Origin: Trichomonas vaginalis G3
Lineage: Eukaryota > Parabasalia > Trichomonadida > Trichomonadidae
Assembly: GCF_026262505.1 (NCBI RefSeq)
Contig: NC_067204.1
Span: forward strand, 1,893,797-1,957,796
Length of the DNA: 64,000 bases
Reading direction: 5' to 3'
Shown here: in pieces, positions 27,946 to 37,396 of the stretch
How positions within the stretch are numbered: position 1 is the stretch's first letter
Layout: every line of letters begins with the position of its first letter
The notes under the pieces: generated by a model
Told to the model about the DNA's origin: nothing
Seen by the model: only the letters and a program-made list of their open reading frames with translations
Databases searched by the model: none
Made by a program: the position numbers and the translations under genes

Positions 27946-28317
27946 AATGCCAGAAGGATTTGACGAGGCATTTACCTTATAGAGATAAATGAAGTTGTTA
28001 AGCAGTACTTGCGCAGGGTAATGAAGCCCAAGGTCAAGTTCACCGCTATTTCTGGAGGGCTGTCTTGAATCTCGAGACTTCGACTGGAATTCCAATTCAA
28101 ATACCAGAAAACACCTTTCGATGGCATAAAGGACGCCAAAAGAGAAGCTCTTGTTTAAGTTCCTAAACAAACGTCCTTGGATAAAAATACCAAACAAGGA
28201 GAACCCCTACCCCATATGAAATTGGCAATTCAGTCTCTCCTTAACTTCTCGGGTCAGCCGTTCTACATAACCTGTGAAGGCGACATCCAACCAGTTCAGT
28301 CAACCTTAACGTTTTGA
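27727..28317 (+). pseudogene. Repeat-headed protein gene (broken)
   Basis: Counterpart of 60366-60962 in element C. The start is uncertain because the tandem repeats at 27715-27945 are translated as 'FLSEGK'-type units. The C-terminal domain holds 'PFDDIKDAKRE' and 'SGQPFYITCEGDIQPVQS'. Broken about three times. Not recognised. Confidence 0.45.
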
Positions 28318-28343
28318 GTAAAAACATTTTTTTCATTTTTTGA

Positions 28344-28928
28344 ATGAAGCAAGTTAAATTCGTCCCACACCAATCTGAATGGACCGATGAAGAGTTTCAA
28401 GCCATCGTTGAAGACGTTGAGAACGACATAGACGGCGAACTTGAAGGAGCTCAAATCACAATTGCAACCAAAATTGCAGAGGTCAAGGAACAGATAGCTC
28501 CACTTAAAGCTACCAAAGCTACTCTTGACATCATGGATAGTTACCGTTTAGATGTCAAGAGTGGAATAAGACAATTAAAATTAAAACTTCTAAACTACGA
28601 AGCTATACTCCAAAAGTTAGCAGAAATGAGAAGACTTTACCAGAGCTACTTACATGTAAGGGACTTACCTTCAAGCAGTCCGACCAAAGATGAATTTGTT
28701 GACATTGTCCCAATTTTGTCCGAAAGTCAGCTCAGATGTTTCGAACTGCTCCCAACATATCCGGAATATGAACGTTTGCCTGAACTCTTTCGGTTCCTCA
28801 AAAAACGTTTTTTGGTTCTCATGTTCCAAACTTTTATCGGAAGAGACAACAAACGTTCAGAAGAAGAACAAGATATTATTTTAAACTTGTTGTATGACAT
28901 AACTGTCATAACAAGCTTTTTGAAGTAA
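28344..28928 (+). CDS. Helical protein, 194 aa, conserved between elements B and C
   Basis: Whole in both copies (59754-60338 in element C), about 95% identical. The N-terminal half is coiled coil ('ITIATKIAEVKEQIAPLK'); the C-terminal half is helical and basic ('LPELFRFLKKRFLVLMF'). It overlaps no other gene and both copies keep an open frame, so it is a real gene. No family recognised. Confidence 0.65.
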   Translation: MKQVKFVPHQSEWTDEEFQAIVEDVENDIDGELEGAQITIATKIAEVKEQIAPLKATKATLDIMDSYRLDVKSGIRQLKLKLLNYEAILQKLAEMRRLYQSYLHVRDLPSSSPTKDEFVDIVPILSESQLRCFELLPTYPEYERLPELFRFLKKRFLVLMFQTFIGRDNKRSEEEQDIILNLLYDITVITSFLK

Positions 28929-28960
28929 AACCGCCATTCTCAAACTACTTCATTTTTTCG

Positions 28961-29645
28961 ATGTCCGAACAAGCACCGAAGCCAAACTCAATGGAAGATG
29001 TCCTTTCAAGGTTGCCAGAAAAGCGCCCAGTTCAAATTCAAATTGCCCAATTGAACGCTCATCTGTCAAACACATTAAGACTCTCCAAAGTAGTCTTATG
29101 GAAGAGATAACCAATCTCAAAGCCAATGTCCTCATGAACCAAGCTTCCAATGAGAAAGTCCTGAACGATTTCGCGGAAACCTTGCGCCAATACAACATAG
29201 AGAACCAAAACCTTGCCCGACTCATCTACCGTTTCTTCGAAGAGATAGACGCCATCTGGAAGGTACTCGGAAAGGACAGAACATGCAACACCGTACTTCG
29301 TGAACACAGAATTGCCGAAGGTATTATCAAAGAAGAGGAAGAAGAGGAAGAAGAAGAAGAGAAACACGAAGAAAAGGAAGTTTGGGCAACCCTTGTTGTC
29401 GATGACGCTTACGAAATTTCCCAACCCTACCCATACAAAATCCGCAACAAGGCGACAGGCAAGGTTCTTACCCCAGTCCTCAACAACTTGGGACACTTGA
29501 ACCTTAACCTTCGAAATTACGGTTCAGTTTCCATGGGAAGGCTTGTCGGCATGCAATGGGTTCCAAATCCAGACAAGAGTCGAGGGTCAGACACATTGAC
29601 GGTGACAAGCTCAACAACCGTAAGGAGAACCTCGAGTGGTTCTAA
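28961..29645 (+). pseudogene. Coiled-coil protein with HNH/NUMOD-like C-terminus (broken)
   Basis: Counterpart of the whole gene at 59029-59721; see that entry for domains. The B copy has about two breaks. A Glu-rich codon repeat near 29325-29365 differs in length from the C copy. It is the most divergent gene between the two elements. Confidence 0.6.
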
Positions 29646-29734
29646 GAGTAAAAAAATTTTATTTTAGGGGAAACCCCAAGTAAATTTAGGTGTTTATTTG
29701 GATAAGTATGTTAAATTAAGGGTAATTTGCAAAA

Positions 29735-29956
29735 TTAGTTCCCGACCTTTGAATTGGCTCTTTCGTTATCCCAGTTGCGTAGGAGGTCGTCCCAGAGGAG
29801 TTGGTAGAATTGCCAATCCAAGGACGATTTGTCCTCCCAGGCATTGAGGATGTACTGCTCGTAGAGTTTCATGACCTCTGCCTTGCACCAGACACCCTCT
29901 CCCTTGGAACGTAAGGCTTCTTCGAAGTGCTCGAATGCGATTGGCTGCGTGACCAT
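29735..29956 (-). CDS. Small Trp-rich protein, 73 aa
   Basis: I use the ATG at 29956 ('MVTQPIAFEHFEEALRSKGE'). It is helical, with several tryptophans ('LDWQFYQLLWDDLLRNWDNE'). The element C counterpart (58716-58979) is similar in this part but ends differently. It diverges from 29989 with a 32-nt gap. Not recognised. Confidence 0.5.
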   Translation of the reverse strand: MVTQPIAFEHFEEALRSKGEGVWCKAEVMKLYEQYILNAWEDKSSLDWQFYQLLWDDLLRNWDNERANSKVGN

Positions 29957-29988
29957 CCGAAAATGACACTTTTTTGTCCGTTTGGTCA

Positions 29989-30252
29989 ATGTTCGTGTCT
30001 CGTGCCATAGTCGACGAAAATACAGACAAACAGGTTATATATGAGTTTGAGACCAAGAATGGTGTAACTCGACCTGTCCGATTCAAAGACTCCGAGGGCG
30101 ACCATGAAATTAAACGGAAATTAGCTAGGAAGGAATATAAAAATTTTTTATTTCATGCAATGTTTTATTTCTGTGCCGTCTTCAAGTATGCCCCAGTACT
30201 TACGCTTGGAGAGGACATGAACTTCGGTGAAAATTTTGTCCAATTTGAATGA
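29989..30252 (+). pseudogene. Small protein gene, rearranged end
   Basis: The first 45 residues ('MFVSRAIVDENTDKQVIYEF'...) match the reverse-strand gene at 58440-58685 of element C. The C-terminal ends differ: the C copy has a polyproline run. Here the 3' end overlaps the polymerase gene, whereas in element C the two are separate. One rearrangement. Function unknown. Confidence 0.4.
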
Positions 30253-32299
30253 CCCATCTTTCACCGACCTAAACCCATTTCAATGAGTTTGTTGTACCCT
30301 TCTTCGTTCGTCATGAGTGCGTCAATGTTCTCATAGTAAACCACAACTTTCGATTTGACTTCGGAGAAGAATTTGTTGTAGTTGTCAAGGACTGCCTTTG
30401 CGAACTGAGGGTAAGACCAATGTTCGACAATAGGTTTTAATGTGGTTACTAAGCCACTTTGACCTTGAGTGAATTCGTACTTCAAAACAAAAGGAGAAAA
30501 CCTTTCAACAAAGTTGTCGACCTTCTCATAATGTTTACTCTTCATCTCTTGAGGTTTCTTAATGGAATATCCCCATGTCGAATTCATAAGCAATTTGAGT
30601 GTCATTGCAAGTTTGGGGTTTGAAGCTTTCCTAATATCATACAGTTGTTGTATGACTTTTCCAACTGTATAGTTCCTTCCCGGGAACTCACCATCTTCGT
30701 TTGGAATTCCAGTCGGAATATATTGGACAAACCTCATGTATGCAGCGTTAAGGTCGACATAGTATATCTTTTCGTTTGAGTCGAACTTGTCGCAACCAAT
30801 TGGTCCAGTTTGTGGAAATTCAAGTGAGTCTCTTATCTTCTGAGAAACTTCTCCTGTTATCTCATAAACATCGTCGAAGCAACCTGTTTCATATAAAACC
30901 TTCTGACCTAACTCAGATGCTCTCCAATACAATTTGACGTCAATTGGATGTCTCAATGGAAGTTTGTTTATAGCATCTTGAAGTTCTTGCAACCTCATTG
31001 GAAGTTCTTCTGGTTCAGGTTGGTATCCGAACAATCCAACTCCTTGTGGAATTGTGTACTTCTTTTGTACTAGAACTTTGTCTGGAACAACTTTTGGTCT
31101 TGCTAACAGTGAAAAGTTTGTTTCGTCTTTTGGTACAAAAGTTTCTGTCAGCTTGTCATCTGGAATTGGTTCCAACAAACCTTTCTCGAAAAGAATGTTT
31201 ACAGCTCTGACAATGTTGCACTTGCCTTTTCCGAACAATGGGTTTGTAAGACTTTCGTTCAACATGAAGTGGTTGTGGACAATTACAATCTTCAACCATG
31301 GTAAGTCTTTGTCAACAACATAGTCGTCATGTGAAGAACCTTTAGCTGTAGGTATGCTGACTCGGATATTGACATTTGCCAACGGTGCAATTTTTGCCAA
31401 TTGACCTCTGAGAATGTACCTTGTCTTCACACATGACTCAAGATACTTCATCTTCTCTTCTGTAAACAAGACCAGAGTTCCTGAGACATGTAAGAATGCA
31501 AGGTTCATTGACAATTGTTTCAATTGAATTGTAAATTCCATACCTTGTCAAGTCAATGTCAGACTTATTTATGAAGGGGAAGTATCCAGCATGTTGTCTG
31601 ACTGCTTGAGGGTTAGGTTGGTACCATTCGAACTTGACACTTGCAATTCCTTCAATTGCATTCAAAATGTCTGAGTCGGAGTCAACCATTTGTTCTCTCT
31701 TTGTAGTCTTGAAAGCGTCAAGAAGCATTGCAGCTGTTGTGACATTGCCATGTGCATAGTAAATGTGACCATCCAAATCTGTTATGGTCAATCTGAGATT
31801 GTATCCTTTCTTATTTCCATTCTTGAATTGCAGCAGTACACCCATGAAGCCTTCTTTGTTCTTTCCTTCGTCAAAGTTTACTGTAAAGGTTCGACCAGAT
31901 GTAATTTGACTTCTAACTTCACGGTACTTCTCATATGCATATCTTGTTCTTTCCATGGGAGCATGACCATCCTCTGCACTACCTTTTTTCCTTCTCAAAG
32001 GATGCAATTGTTCGTCATGTTTCCAGTAGAATCTGGCAAGCCGTCGTGTCCTTCAACTTGAGGTTCACTAACATCGAAAGGCATGTCCATAAGACGTTCT
32101 TCTTCTAACCTCTCTAGTCTGTTTGGATAATTTGCACGTGCTGTTTCCAAATCCATTCGTAGCGAAGACCAGACAATTTGTCATAGACTTTTATGGGTCT
32201 TCCCTTCCTATATTTAAAATTCTTCGAAACTCTCCAACCATATCTTTGTAACTCTGCTTTTATTCTAGCAGACTTTCTATCCATTCTATATGGGGGCAT
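30148..32299 (-). pseudogene. polB: Family B DNA polymerase, second lineage (broken)
   Basis: The gene spans about 715 codons, broken about three or four times. The basic N-terminus opens 'MDRKSARIKAELQRYGW'. A Cys/His module follows ('EPCILTCLRNSGL' ... 'VHNHFMLNESL') that parallels the element A polymerase. Polymerase motif A is 'YYVDLNAAYMRF', motif B is 'KLLMNSTWGYSIKK', and the motif C region follows a 'VVVYY' strand. The motif spellings differ strongly from element A, so the two replicases belong to separate lineages. It works with the integrase and ATPase in replication of the element. Confidence 0.78.
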
Positions 32300-32328
32300 T
32301 TTTATAAAAATAAAAAATATTTTTTTTT

Positions 32329-32913
32329 TTACTTTACATAACCGCCTGCTGCCAATAAGTCTTTGACGCCAACCCATACCAGCTAATGAAGGTTGACTTG
32401 GTTTAGTTTCCAACTAAACTTTGGTGTTTGGTTTATCTTCAGTTTTTGGTTTTTCTTCTTCTATCGGTTTTTCGTCACTTTTCGGTTCTCTGACTTTACT
32501 TCACTTGCAGGAACAGTTGTGTCGTCAACATCTTCATAAATATCATATGCCATTTGTTTTTGTTTTCCTTTCAACTTTTTGTGTTTGTTGTAAAGTTTAG
32601 AATATTTCGACTCTAAGTCAATGAGATGTTCTATAATGAACTGTTGGTCAGTGAAGTAAACTTTTCCATCTGTTGTCTCGAAAGCTCCTTCAGACTTCAA
32701 TATTTTATTTGTGAGAGTCTGTTTCTTTTTTGAGATACTTGCCGTTCCATTTTTATGAAAAGTGACTTTGTAGTTAGGGTTTGTATTTCCAGACCTGGCA
32801 CTTTCTATTATTGAATTTTTCTCTTCATCTGTAAGTTCTTTGACAGGTTTTGACAATGGTTCTGAACTTTTTGTTTGTGGTGTCAAATCTACCGTTTCAA
32901 CTTCTTCGGTCAT
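32329..32913 (-). pseudogene. Coiled-coil, Lys/Glu-tailed protein (broken)
   Basis: It begins 'MTEEVETVDLTPQTKSSEPL', with a strand-pair module ('YKVTFHKNGTASIS'), a coiled coil ('LIDLESKYSKLYNKHKKLKG') and a Lys/Pro/Glu tail. It ends near 'SLAGMGWRQRL', a conserved glycine-rich tail. Broken about once. The strand pair followed by coiled coil recalls the element A gene at 11900. Copies exist in elements C and D. Start motif TTTTTACTGAGATGAAATG. Confidence 0.5.
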
Positions 32914-32919
32914 TTCATC

Positions 32920-33084
32920 TCAGTAAAAAATTTTAGTTTGGTTTGTTTTCAACTGGTTGTTGTTTTTTTTAAGTCGGTCTAAAACTTCCTGAGGTATAGG
33001 AAGAACTTGACAAACACGTTGTGTAACTGCTGGAAGCCGACAAATCCATCTTGAACCCATTTGTCTCAATGCTGTATTGTTCAT
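32920..33084 (-). CDS. Small basic protein, 54 aa
   Basis: 'MNNTALRQMGSRWICRLPAV' opens a basic peptide with one CxL...C pair and an Asn/Lys-rich end. It has the same TTTTTTACTGAGATGAAATG start motif as its neighbour at 32913. Copies lie at 55490 and 63729. Its size and basic charge suggest a minor virion core protein, but this is inference. Confidence 0.55.
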   Translation of the reverse strand: MNNTALRQMGSRWICRLPAVTQRVCQVLPIPQEVLDRLKKNNNQLKTNQTKIFY

Positions 33085-33103
33085 TTCATCTCAGTAAAAA
33101 ACT

Positions 33104-33505
33104 TTACATTCCCCACGTTTGAGGCGGTTGAGGTTGGTTATTGTTTACCCATTGTTGTGCATGGTTATATCCTCTGTTAAAGAATCTTTCACCTTGGTCC
33201 ATATAGTGTCCTGCTTGGTTATAGTAGTCATTTGCTTTGTTATAATAGTTTCCTGCTTGTCTTCCTACATTGTCCATCCATCCTTGAACTTTTCCTCTTG
33301 TTTCAGGATTTGGAATAAGATTTGTTGCATCTCGTGCTACATCCCAACCTTTCTGTACAGTTTGTATAATAGGTTGTGCTTTCTCTTTAAGTATACCTAA
33401 TGTACTCAAAATCTTCCTTCCAACTCCAAATACACCTCTGGCTATTGTTCCCACTGCGGGCAAAAATCTGGATGCAACTCCTGCTAATGCGCCAAATAAA
33501 CCCAT
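33104..33505 (-). CDS. MGLFG protein with amphipathic N-terminus, 133 aa
   Basis: The N-terminus 'MGLFGALAGVASRFLPAVG' is a glycine-rich amphipathic helix. A central helix follows, then Tyr/Asn/Gln-rich quasi-repeats ('NYYNKANDYYNQAGHYMDQ') and a proline-rich end. The layout recalls membrane-active minor capsid proteins such as adenovirus pVI, known counterparts of which occur in Polintons. A Gly at position 2 also allows N-myristoylation. It shares an 18-nt divergent promoter with the integrase gene. Confidence 0.55.
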   Translation of the reverse strand: MGLFGALAGVASRFLPAVGTIARGVFGVGRKILSTLGILKEKAQPIIQTVQKGWDVARDATNLIPNPETRGKVQGWMDNVGRQAGNYYNKANDYYNQAGHYMDQGERFFNRGYNHAQQWVNNNQPQPPQTWGM

Positions 33506-33522
33506 TTCTTATAGGATAAAAA
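33506..33522. promoter_or_regulatory. Divergent start motif between 33104-33505 and integrase
   Basis: Only 17 nt separate the two ATGs. On the reverse strand they read TTTTTTATCCTATAAGAA before the ATG. The forward gene has 'ataggataaaaa'. A single motif probably serves both. Confidence 0.5.
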
Positions 33523-34482
33523 ATGACGAATCCAAACAAGGACCCCTATGTTTCTAAAGCGACAAAGAAAGCACTCATGATAAAAATCTTTAGTTCAACA
33601 CCAAATGCTTGGTTTATGGATATCTTGGAAAACATTCCGAGGTATAGAGAAGATGGACCACCATACTGGCTAATATTTGTCGGTCAAAACACAAGATACT
33701 GTGAAGCCATACCATTATGGTCCAAAAATATTTTAGATGTGAAAACTGCTTTGACAATATTCGTTGACAAATACCATCCAACAAAACTGACATCTGACTG
33801 TGAAAGTTCTTTCAAATCAGATGATGTAAAAAACTATCTGCGTTCAAAAAATGTAAACCAATATTTCATTGTCGACCAAAACCATTCTGCTCTTGGTGTC
33901 ATTGACGGTTGTATAAAAATGTTAAGAGACTTAAACCAACCACAAGGTGGTGAAGCAAATGAAATGTCATATGACGACAAATATAGACACTTCTCCATGG
34001 CAAAGATGAGACAAGTTTTAAATATTTACAATAACCGTAAACAAAAAGGTTTGGGAAACCACTCCCCCGAAGAAATGAAAAACAACCCTGACTTAGAGAA
34101 AGACTATATATTTAATAATTTAGTCAAAAGAGACAAACAAGAAAGAATGCCGGGCTTCAAACTTCAGAAAGGTGACAAAGTAAAAATAGAAATACCTAAA
34201 CGCGACCCATATGAAAATACTATTGACTATGACAACAATGGGAACCCGACAGGTACTCACATTCGTGTTCGTAAAAATAGAAGAAAGTATACAAGAGAAT
34301 ATTATGAAGTTTTAGGCAAACATGGCAAAATGTACAGACTGCAAGCAGAAGATAAAACTACTATTGTCAGACCTCGTTTCAAACTTGTCAAAGTTCAAGG
34401 TGGTATACTTTCAAAGACAGTTCCTAACAAATATAAGACAACTCCTGACGAATATGCTAAAGAAGTTGAAAATGACGACTAA
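33523..34482 (+). CDS. Polinton integrase (retroviral-type DDE), 319 aa
   Basis: One long open frame with the integrase core: 'NAWFMDILENIPRY' (first acidic strand), 'LTSDCESSF' (second), then 'IVDQNHSALGVIDGCIKMLR' at the third catalytic region. A Tyr-rich SH3/chromo-like C-terminus follows ('REYYEVLGKHGKMYRLQ' and 'RPRFKLVK'), matching the partial gene at 2-346. It would cut and insert the element's linear DNA. Broken copies lie in elements C and D. The frame looks whole. It diverges from the MGLFG gene and its 3' end overlaps the fibre gene by a few nt. Confidence 0.85.
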   Translation: MTNPNKDPYVSKATKKALMIKIFSSTPNAWFMDILENIPRYREDGPPYWLIFVGQNTRYCEAIPLWSKNILDVKTALTIFVDKYHPTKLTSDCESSFKSDDVKNYLRSKNVNQYFIVDQNHSALGVIDGCIKMLRDLNQPQGGEANEMSYDDKYRHFSMAKMRQVLNIYNNRKQKGLGNHSPEEMKNNPDLEKDYIFNNLVKRDKQERMPGFKLQKGDKVKIEIPKRDPYENTIDYDNNGNPTGTHIRVRKNRRKYTREYYEVLGKHGKMYRLQAEDKTTIVRPRFKLVKVQGGILSKTVPNKYKTTPDEYAKEVENDD

Positions 34483-35874
34483 GCATTTCTATACCATGCG
34501 TAAACTGTCATGTAAGGTGGCATGTATTCTTTACTTTGTCCCGTTGTTTGCGTATATCCCGAAACGCGATGTGTATGGTTTCCATCTCCCTGAGTGTCAC
34601 CCAGAAACAATTTATAGCAAACTGAACGTCGTCTTTAACATCATATCCTTTACCTTTTTTCATTGCTGACCAATCCCAAAATTTATGCTTATGCCAACCT
34701 GCTTGAGATGTACTTAAATCTATGTAGTGACTGTGCGCAGGTAAATTTTCACCTGAAATCGTTTTACTTCCTCCTGTTTCCTTTGAAGAGTTTGCACAAT
34801 ACAAAAACCTGTCGACTATTTGAGTCCAAGTTCCAAAACCAAGTACTACTTCTGGTCTGGTAGAGTTCATTGACGTATAAATAGAGCCTATAGGATATAA
34901 TGTTTGAAGTATTTCTGTCTTTAATGTTTGAAGCTCTTTTTTGTCTGCTTTCTTGTCATATAAATCTTGAGCAGTGAATTTAATATTATGTTCATCCTTC
35001 ATGACATAAACATCTTTACATCTAATGTTTCTCATCGTCGTTATGTCGTCATCCGATGTTAAACCTTGTGGAAAGTTAGGAGGTTTACAATATAATGCAT
35101 CCCCACCAGTTTCTTCAACCGTTCCTTCAATACTTTCTATAGCAACAGTTGTAAAACTTGTATGTGTATGGTTCTTGTCTGCTTTCTTTTCAAGGCTAAC
35201 GTTTAAGTCTGTTATTTCAGATATAGAATGTGTATGTCCAACGGCACTTTTACTGTTTAAGGTTTCTTGTAAGTCTGTTATTTCAGATATAGAATGTGTA
35301 TGTCCAACGGCACTTTTCCTGTTTAAGGTTTCTTGTAAGTTTGTAATATTTGCAATGGTATGTGTATGTCCAACGGCACTTTTACTGTTTAAGGTTTCTT
35401 GTAAGTCTGTTATTTCAGATATAGAATGTATATGAGTCTTTTTAGAATATTCGTTTTCAGCTCTTGTCACTTCACTTGACATTTTATTGTCAACATATGT
35501 TTGTCTGCTAGTTCAGGATGAGTATGTTCTTTTGTTGCATAAGCATTGTTAGCTCTTTCTTCTTCTTTTGCTATTGCATCGTCTACATATTCTTTGTCAG
35601 CTTTGTTGTCAACATCCGTTTTCAAAAGAAGTTCATTTATAGGTTTCTCGTTTAAAGTTCCTTTTGTTGGATTTATACAGACAGTATGGTTCTTATTGTC
35701 TTGAAACAGAAACTCATCTGTCATTGGGTTTAATGTCAGTTTTAAGTTTCCTTCTTTCAATGACTCAGATATCTTAGAATAGTTTGAAAAGTTTGTTGTG
35801 TTCTTATTTAGAGCTTGTATAATGAGTTGTCGGTTGTGTTGTATTTCTCTCATAGACGCTGTTTCATTTGACAT
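34479..35874 (-). pseudogene. Bacteriophage-type tail fibre/collar protein (broken)
   Basis: The gene spans about 465 codons, broken about twice. The N-terminal anchor begins 'MSNETASMREIQHNRQLI'. Next come 22-residue shaft repeats of the type 'GHTHSISEITDLQETLNSKS' (three and a half units; 66-bp DNA repeats). A distal domain follows, then a C-terminal collar-like domain: 'LYPIGSIYTSMNST', 'FGTWTQIVDRFLYC' and 'ENLPAHSHYI'. The HxH shaft repeats and 'PIGSIY...LPxHSH' signature are characteristic of phage short tail fibres and T4 gp10/gp12-like proteins. It would be a host-attachment fibre of the virion. It suggests gene transfer from a bacteriophage (inference). Confidence 0.8.
35209..35440 (-). 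repeat. 66-bp in-frame shaft repeats of the fibre gene
   Basis: About three and a half direct copies of a 66-bp unit that encodes GHTH-type fibre repeats. Copies differ by a few bases, one having 'IANIT' instead of 'ISEIT'. Element C carries a related array near 52810-53040 with a different copy mix. Confidence 0.75.
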
Positions 35875-35892
35875 TTTTATTCTAGATAAAAT
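35875..35892. promoter_or_regulatory. Divergent start motif between fibre and minor-capsid genes
   Basis: TTTTTATTCTAGATAAAAT read forward and its mirror read backwards (TTTTATCTAGAATAAAA) serve the two ATGs. A central TCTAGA palindrome lies between them. Confidence 0.5.
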
Positions 35893-36741
35893 ATGCTTCC
35901 AATAGAAAAAGAAAATTCAAGAGTTGCTACAACTAAACCATTAGATGAACTTTTTACTAATGTCGGTCAAAAGTTTGAGACAGAGACCGTAAAGCATGAA
36001 GGCTATCGTTTTGACTACCCATTAAGATGGCTAAGAGACCCATCTGTCACAAAAGCTATTGGCTTTCGTAGAATGAAGTTTGTGTCTGTAGAAGATAAAA
36101 GTTTTCCATTTATTGTAAGGTTTCATATAGATTATATATCTGAAGGGAAACGAAAAATGTGGGAAGAAATTGAGCTAATACAAGTTGACCTTTCATCTTC
36201 TCTACAGACTGCGTTAAAAAATATAGAAGATAAAATAAATTCATGTTATGCAAAATATGCTGATGAATATGCAAATACCGAGAGCACACTTTATGTGAGA
36301 ATTGTATATGACAAACAAAATTCACAAGTGTCATTTCAAATCTACGAAGACAATCCAAAGAAAGACGAACAAATATATACAGAATTCACTGCAATGTCAT
36401 GGTATTATTTGCAAAGAATGTTAAATCAGAAAGTCGAACTTCCTTTAGCAAATATTTACAGTCGATATGCAAGAGATGAACCATATTTATTTAAAGATGT
36501 TTTCGACCCAGCTGCTATTATTGTTCATGCTTCATTTTCTGGCGCCCAAAACTCTTTCTTATGCTTGGCAAATGACTTTTACGAAAAACCTACAAAGTTA
36601 TACGAACCACCAAGTGGAAGTATTTCAGACTTTCAAGTATGGTTTACTACAGATGGAAGAAAAAGAATAATTCCATTATACCATGCGTTTTACTTAGAAC
36701 TTAGTTTCATATACAACTACTATCGAACGGTAAAAATATAA
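35893..36741 (+). CDS. Minor-capsid-like protein, 282 aa
   Basis: A whole beta-rich frame, with landmarks shared with the element A gene at 7435-8292 ('YRFDYPLRWLRDPS', 'SGSISDFQVWFTTDG', 'AFYLELSFIYNYY'). A broken copy is at 51506-52352 of element C. It sits between fibre and membrane-active genes, so a vertex, penton or fibre-attachment role is plausible (inference). Confidence 0.55.
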   Translation: MLPIEKENSRVATTKPLDELFTNVGQKFETETVKHEGYRFDYPLRWLRDPSVTKAIGFRRMKFVSVEDKSFPFIVRFHIDYISEGKRKMWEEIELIQVDLSSSLQTALKNIEDKINSCYAKYADEYANTESTLYVRIVYDKQNSQVSFQIYEDNPKKDEQIYTEFTAMSWYYLQRMLNQKVELPLANIYSRYARDEPYLFKDVFDPAAIIVHASFSGAQNSFLCLANDFYEKPTKLYEPPSGSISDFQVWFTTDGRKRIIPLYHAFYLELSFIYNYYRTVKI

Positions 36742-36745
36742 TTTT

Positions 36746-36988
36746 TTAATACGGTTGAGGTGTTGGATTTGGTTGCCAACTAGACTGTGGTGCAGGTTCA
36801 GGCTGTTGTATAACAGGAGCTTGTTCTTCTGGTTCAGGGTCTTTAGGTATAATACCAACGAACTGACCTACTCTTTTACCAATATTTTTGACTCCGTTCC
36901 AAATTCCTTTTCCGACAGATTTTATTCCATTCCATATACCTCTTCCAACTCTTCTGAAGAAGTTTCCAATACTACTGAAGAAACCCAT
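36746..36988 (-). CDS. MGFFSS protein with amphipathic repeats, 80 aa
   Basis: 'MGFFSSIGNFFRRVGRGIWN' is followed by repeated 'GIWNGIKSVGK' and 'GIWNGVKNIGK' units, giving an amphipathic basic helix, then a Pro/Gln tail. The sequence MGxxxS fits an N-myristoylation signal. The helix resembles membrane-lytic peptides, so it is a likely entry factor (inference). Copy in element C at 51260. Confidence 0.55.
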   Translation of the reverse strand: MGFFSSIGNFFRRVGRGIWNGIKSVGKGIWNGVKNIGKRVGQFVGIIPKDPEPEEQAPVIQQPEPAPQSSWQPNPTPQPY

Positions 36989-37017
36989 TTTACTATATGT
37001 AAAAATCTAATGTCCGC

Positions 37018-37373
37018 CTAGTCTCTTACTTTCCTGTTGAGTTCCATAGCATTCTTTAACTGGAGCTCATACATTCTGTTTCTCCTCTGGTAGAAAACAT
37101 ATTCTGGGTCAACTCCTGTGTTCGCGTCATCTGCATAAAGTTGTTTATATCCCACTTCAGGGTTTGTATAAAACTCTTTCCATCTCATATTTGCATACCA
37201 TGGTGGCAAACCTAACGCAGCGTCATTTGACATGGCAGTTTGCATTTGTACATCTGTTGGCACTTGACCATAGTTTGCCATTGCAGTTTGTATTCTAACT
37301 TCATTTGGAATATTCTCTGGTGGTTGTCCTGTTGTCCAGGTTGCTGTGCATTCGCTAAGTTCTGTGCGTCCAT
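37018..37373 (-). pseudogene. Small virion-like protein (broken); whole copy at 50884
   Basis: The ATG at 37373 starts a gene of about 118 codons, broken about once. Readable landmarks are 'EVRIQTAMANYGQVPTD' and 'GLPPWYANMRWKEFYTN'. 'QTAMAN' and 'QTAMSN' are a short internal repeat. Its tail 'ELQLKNAMELNR' is helical. Function unknown. Confidence 0.55.
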
Positions 37374-37396
37374 TTAATATTAGATAAAAATATCTC

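Noticed and set aside
33523-34482. LTR retrotransposon integrase
   Set aside because: No reverse transcriptase, gag or LTRs nearby; the gene sits in a capsid/polymerase/ATPase block typical of Polintons.
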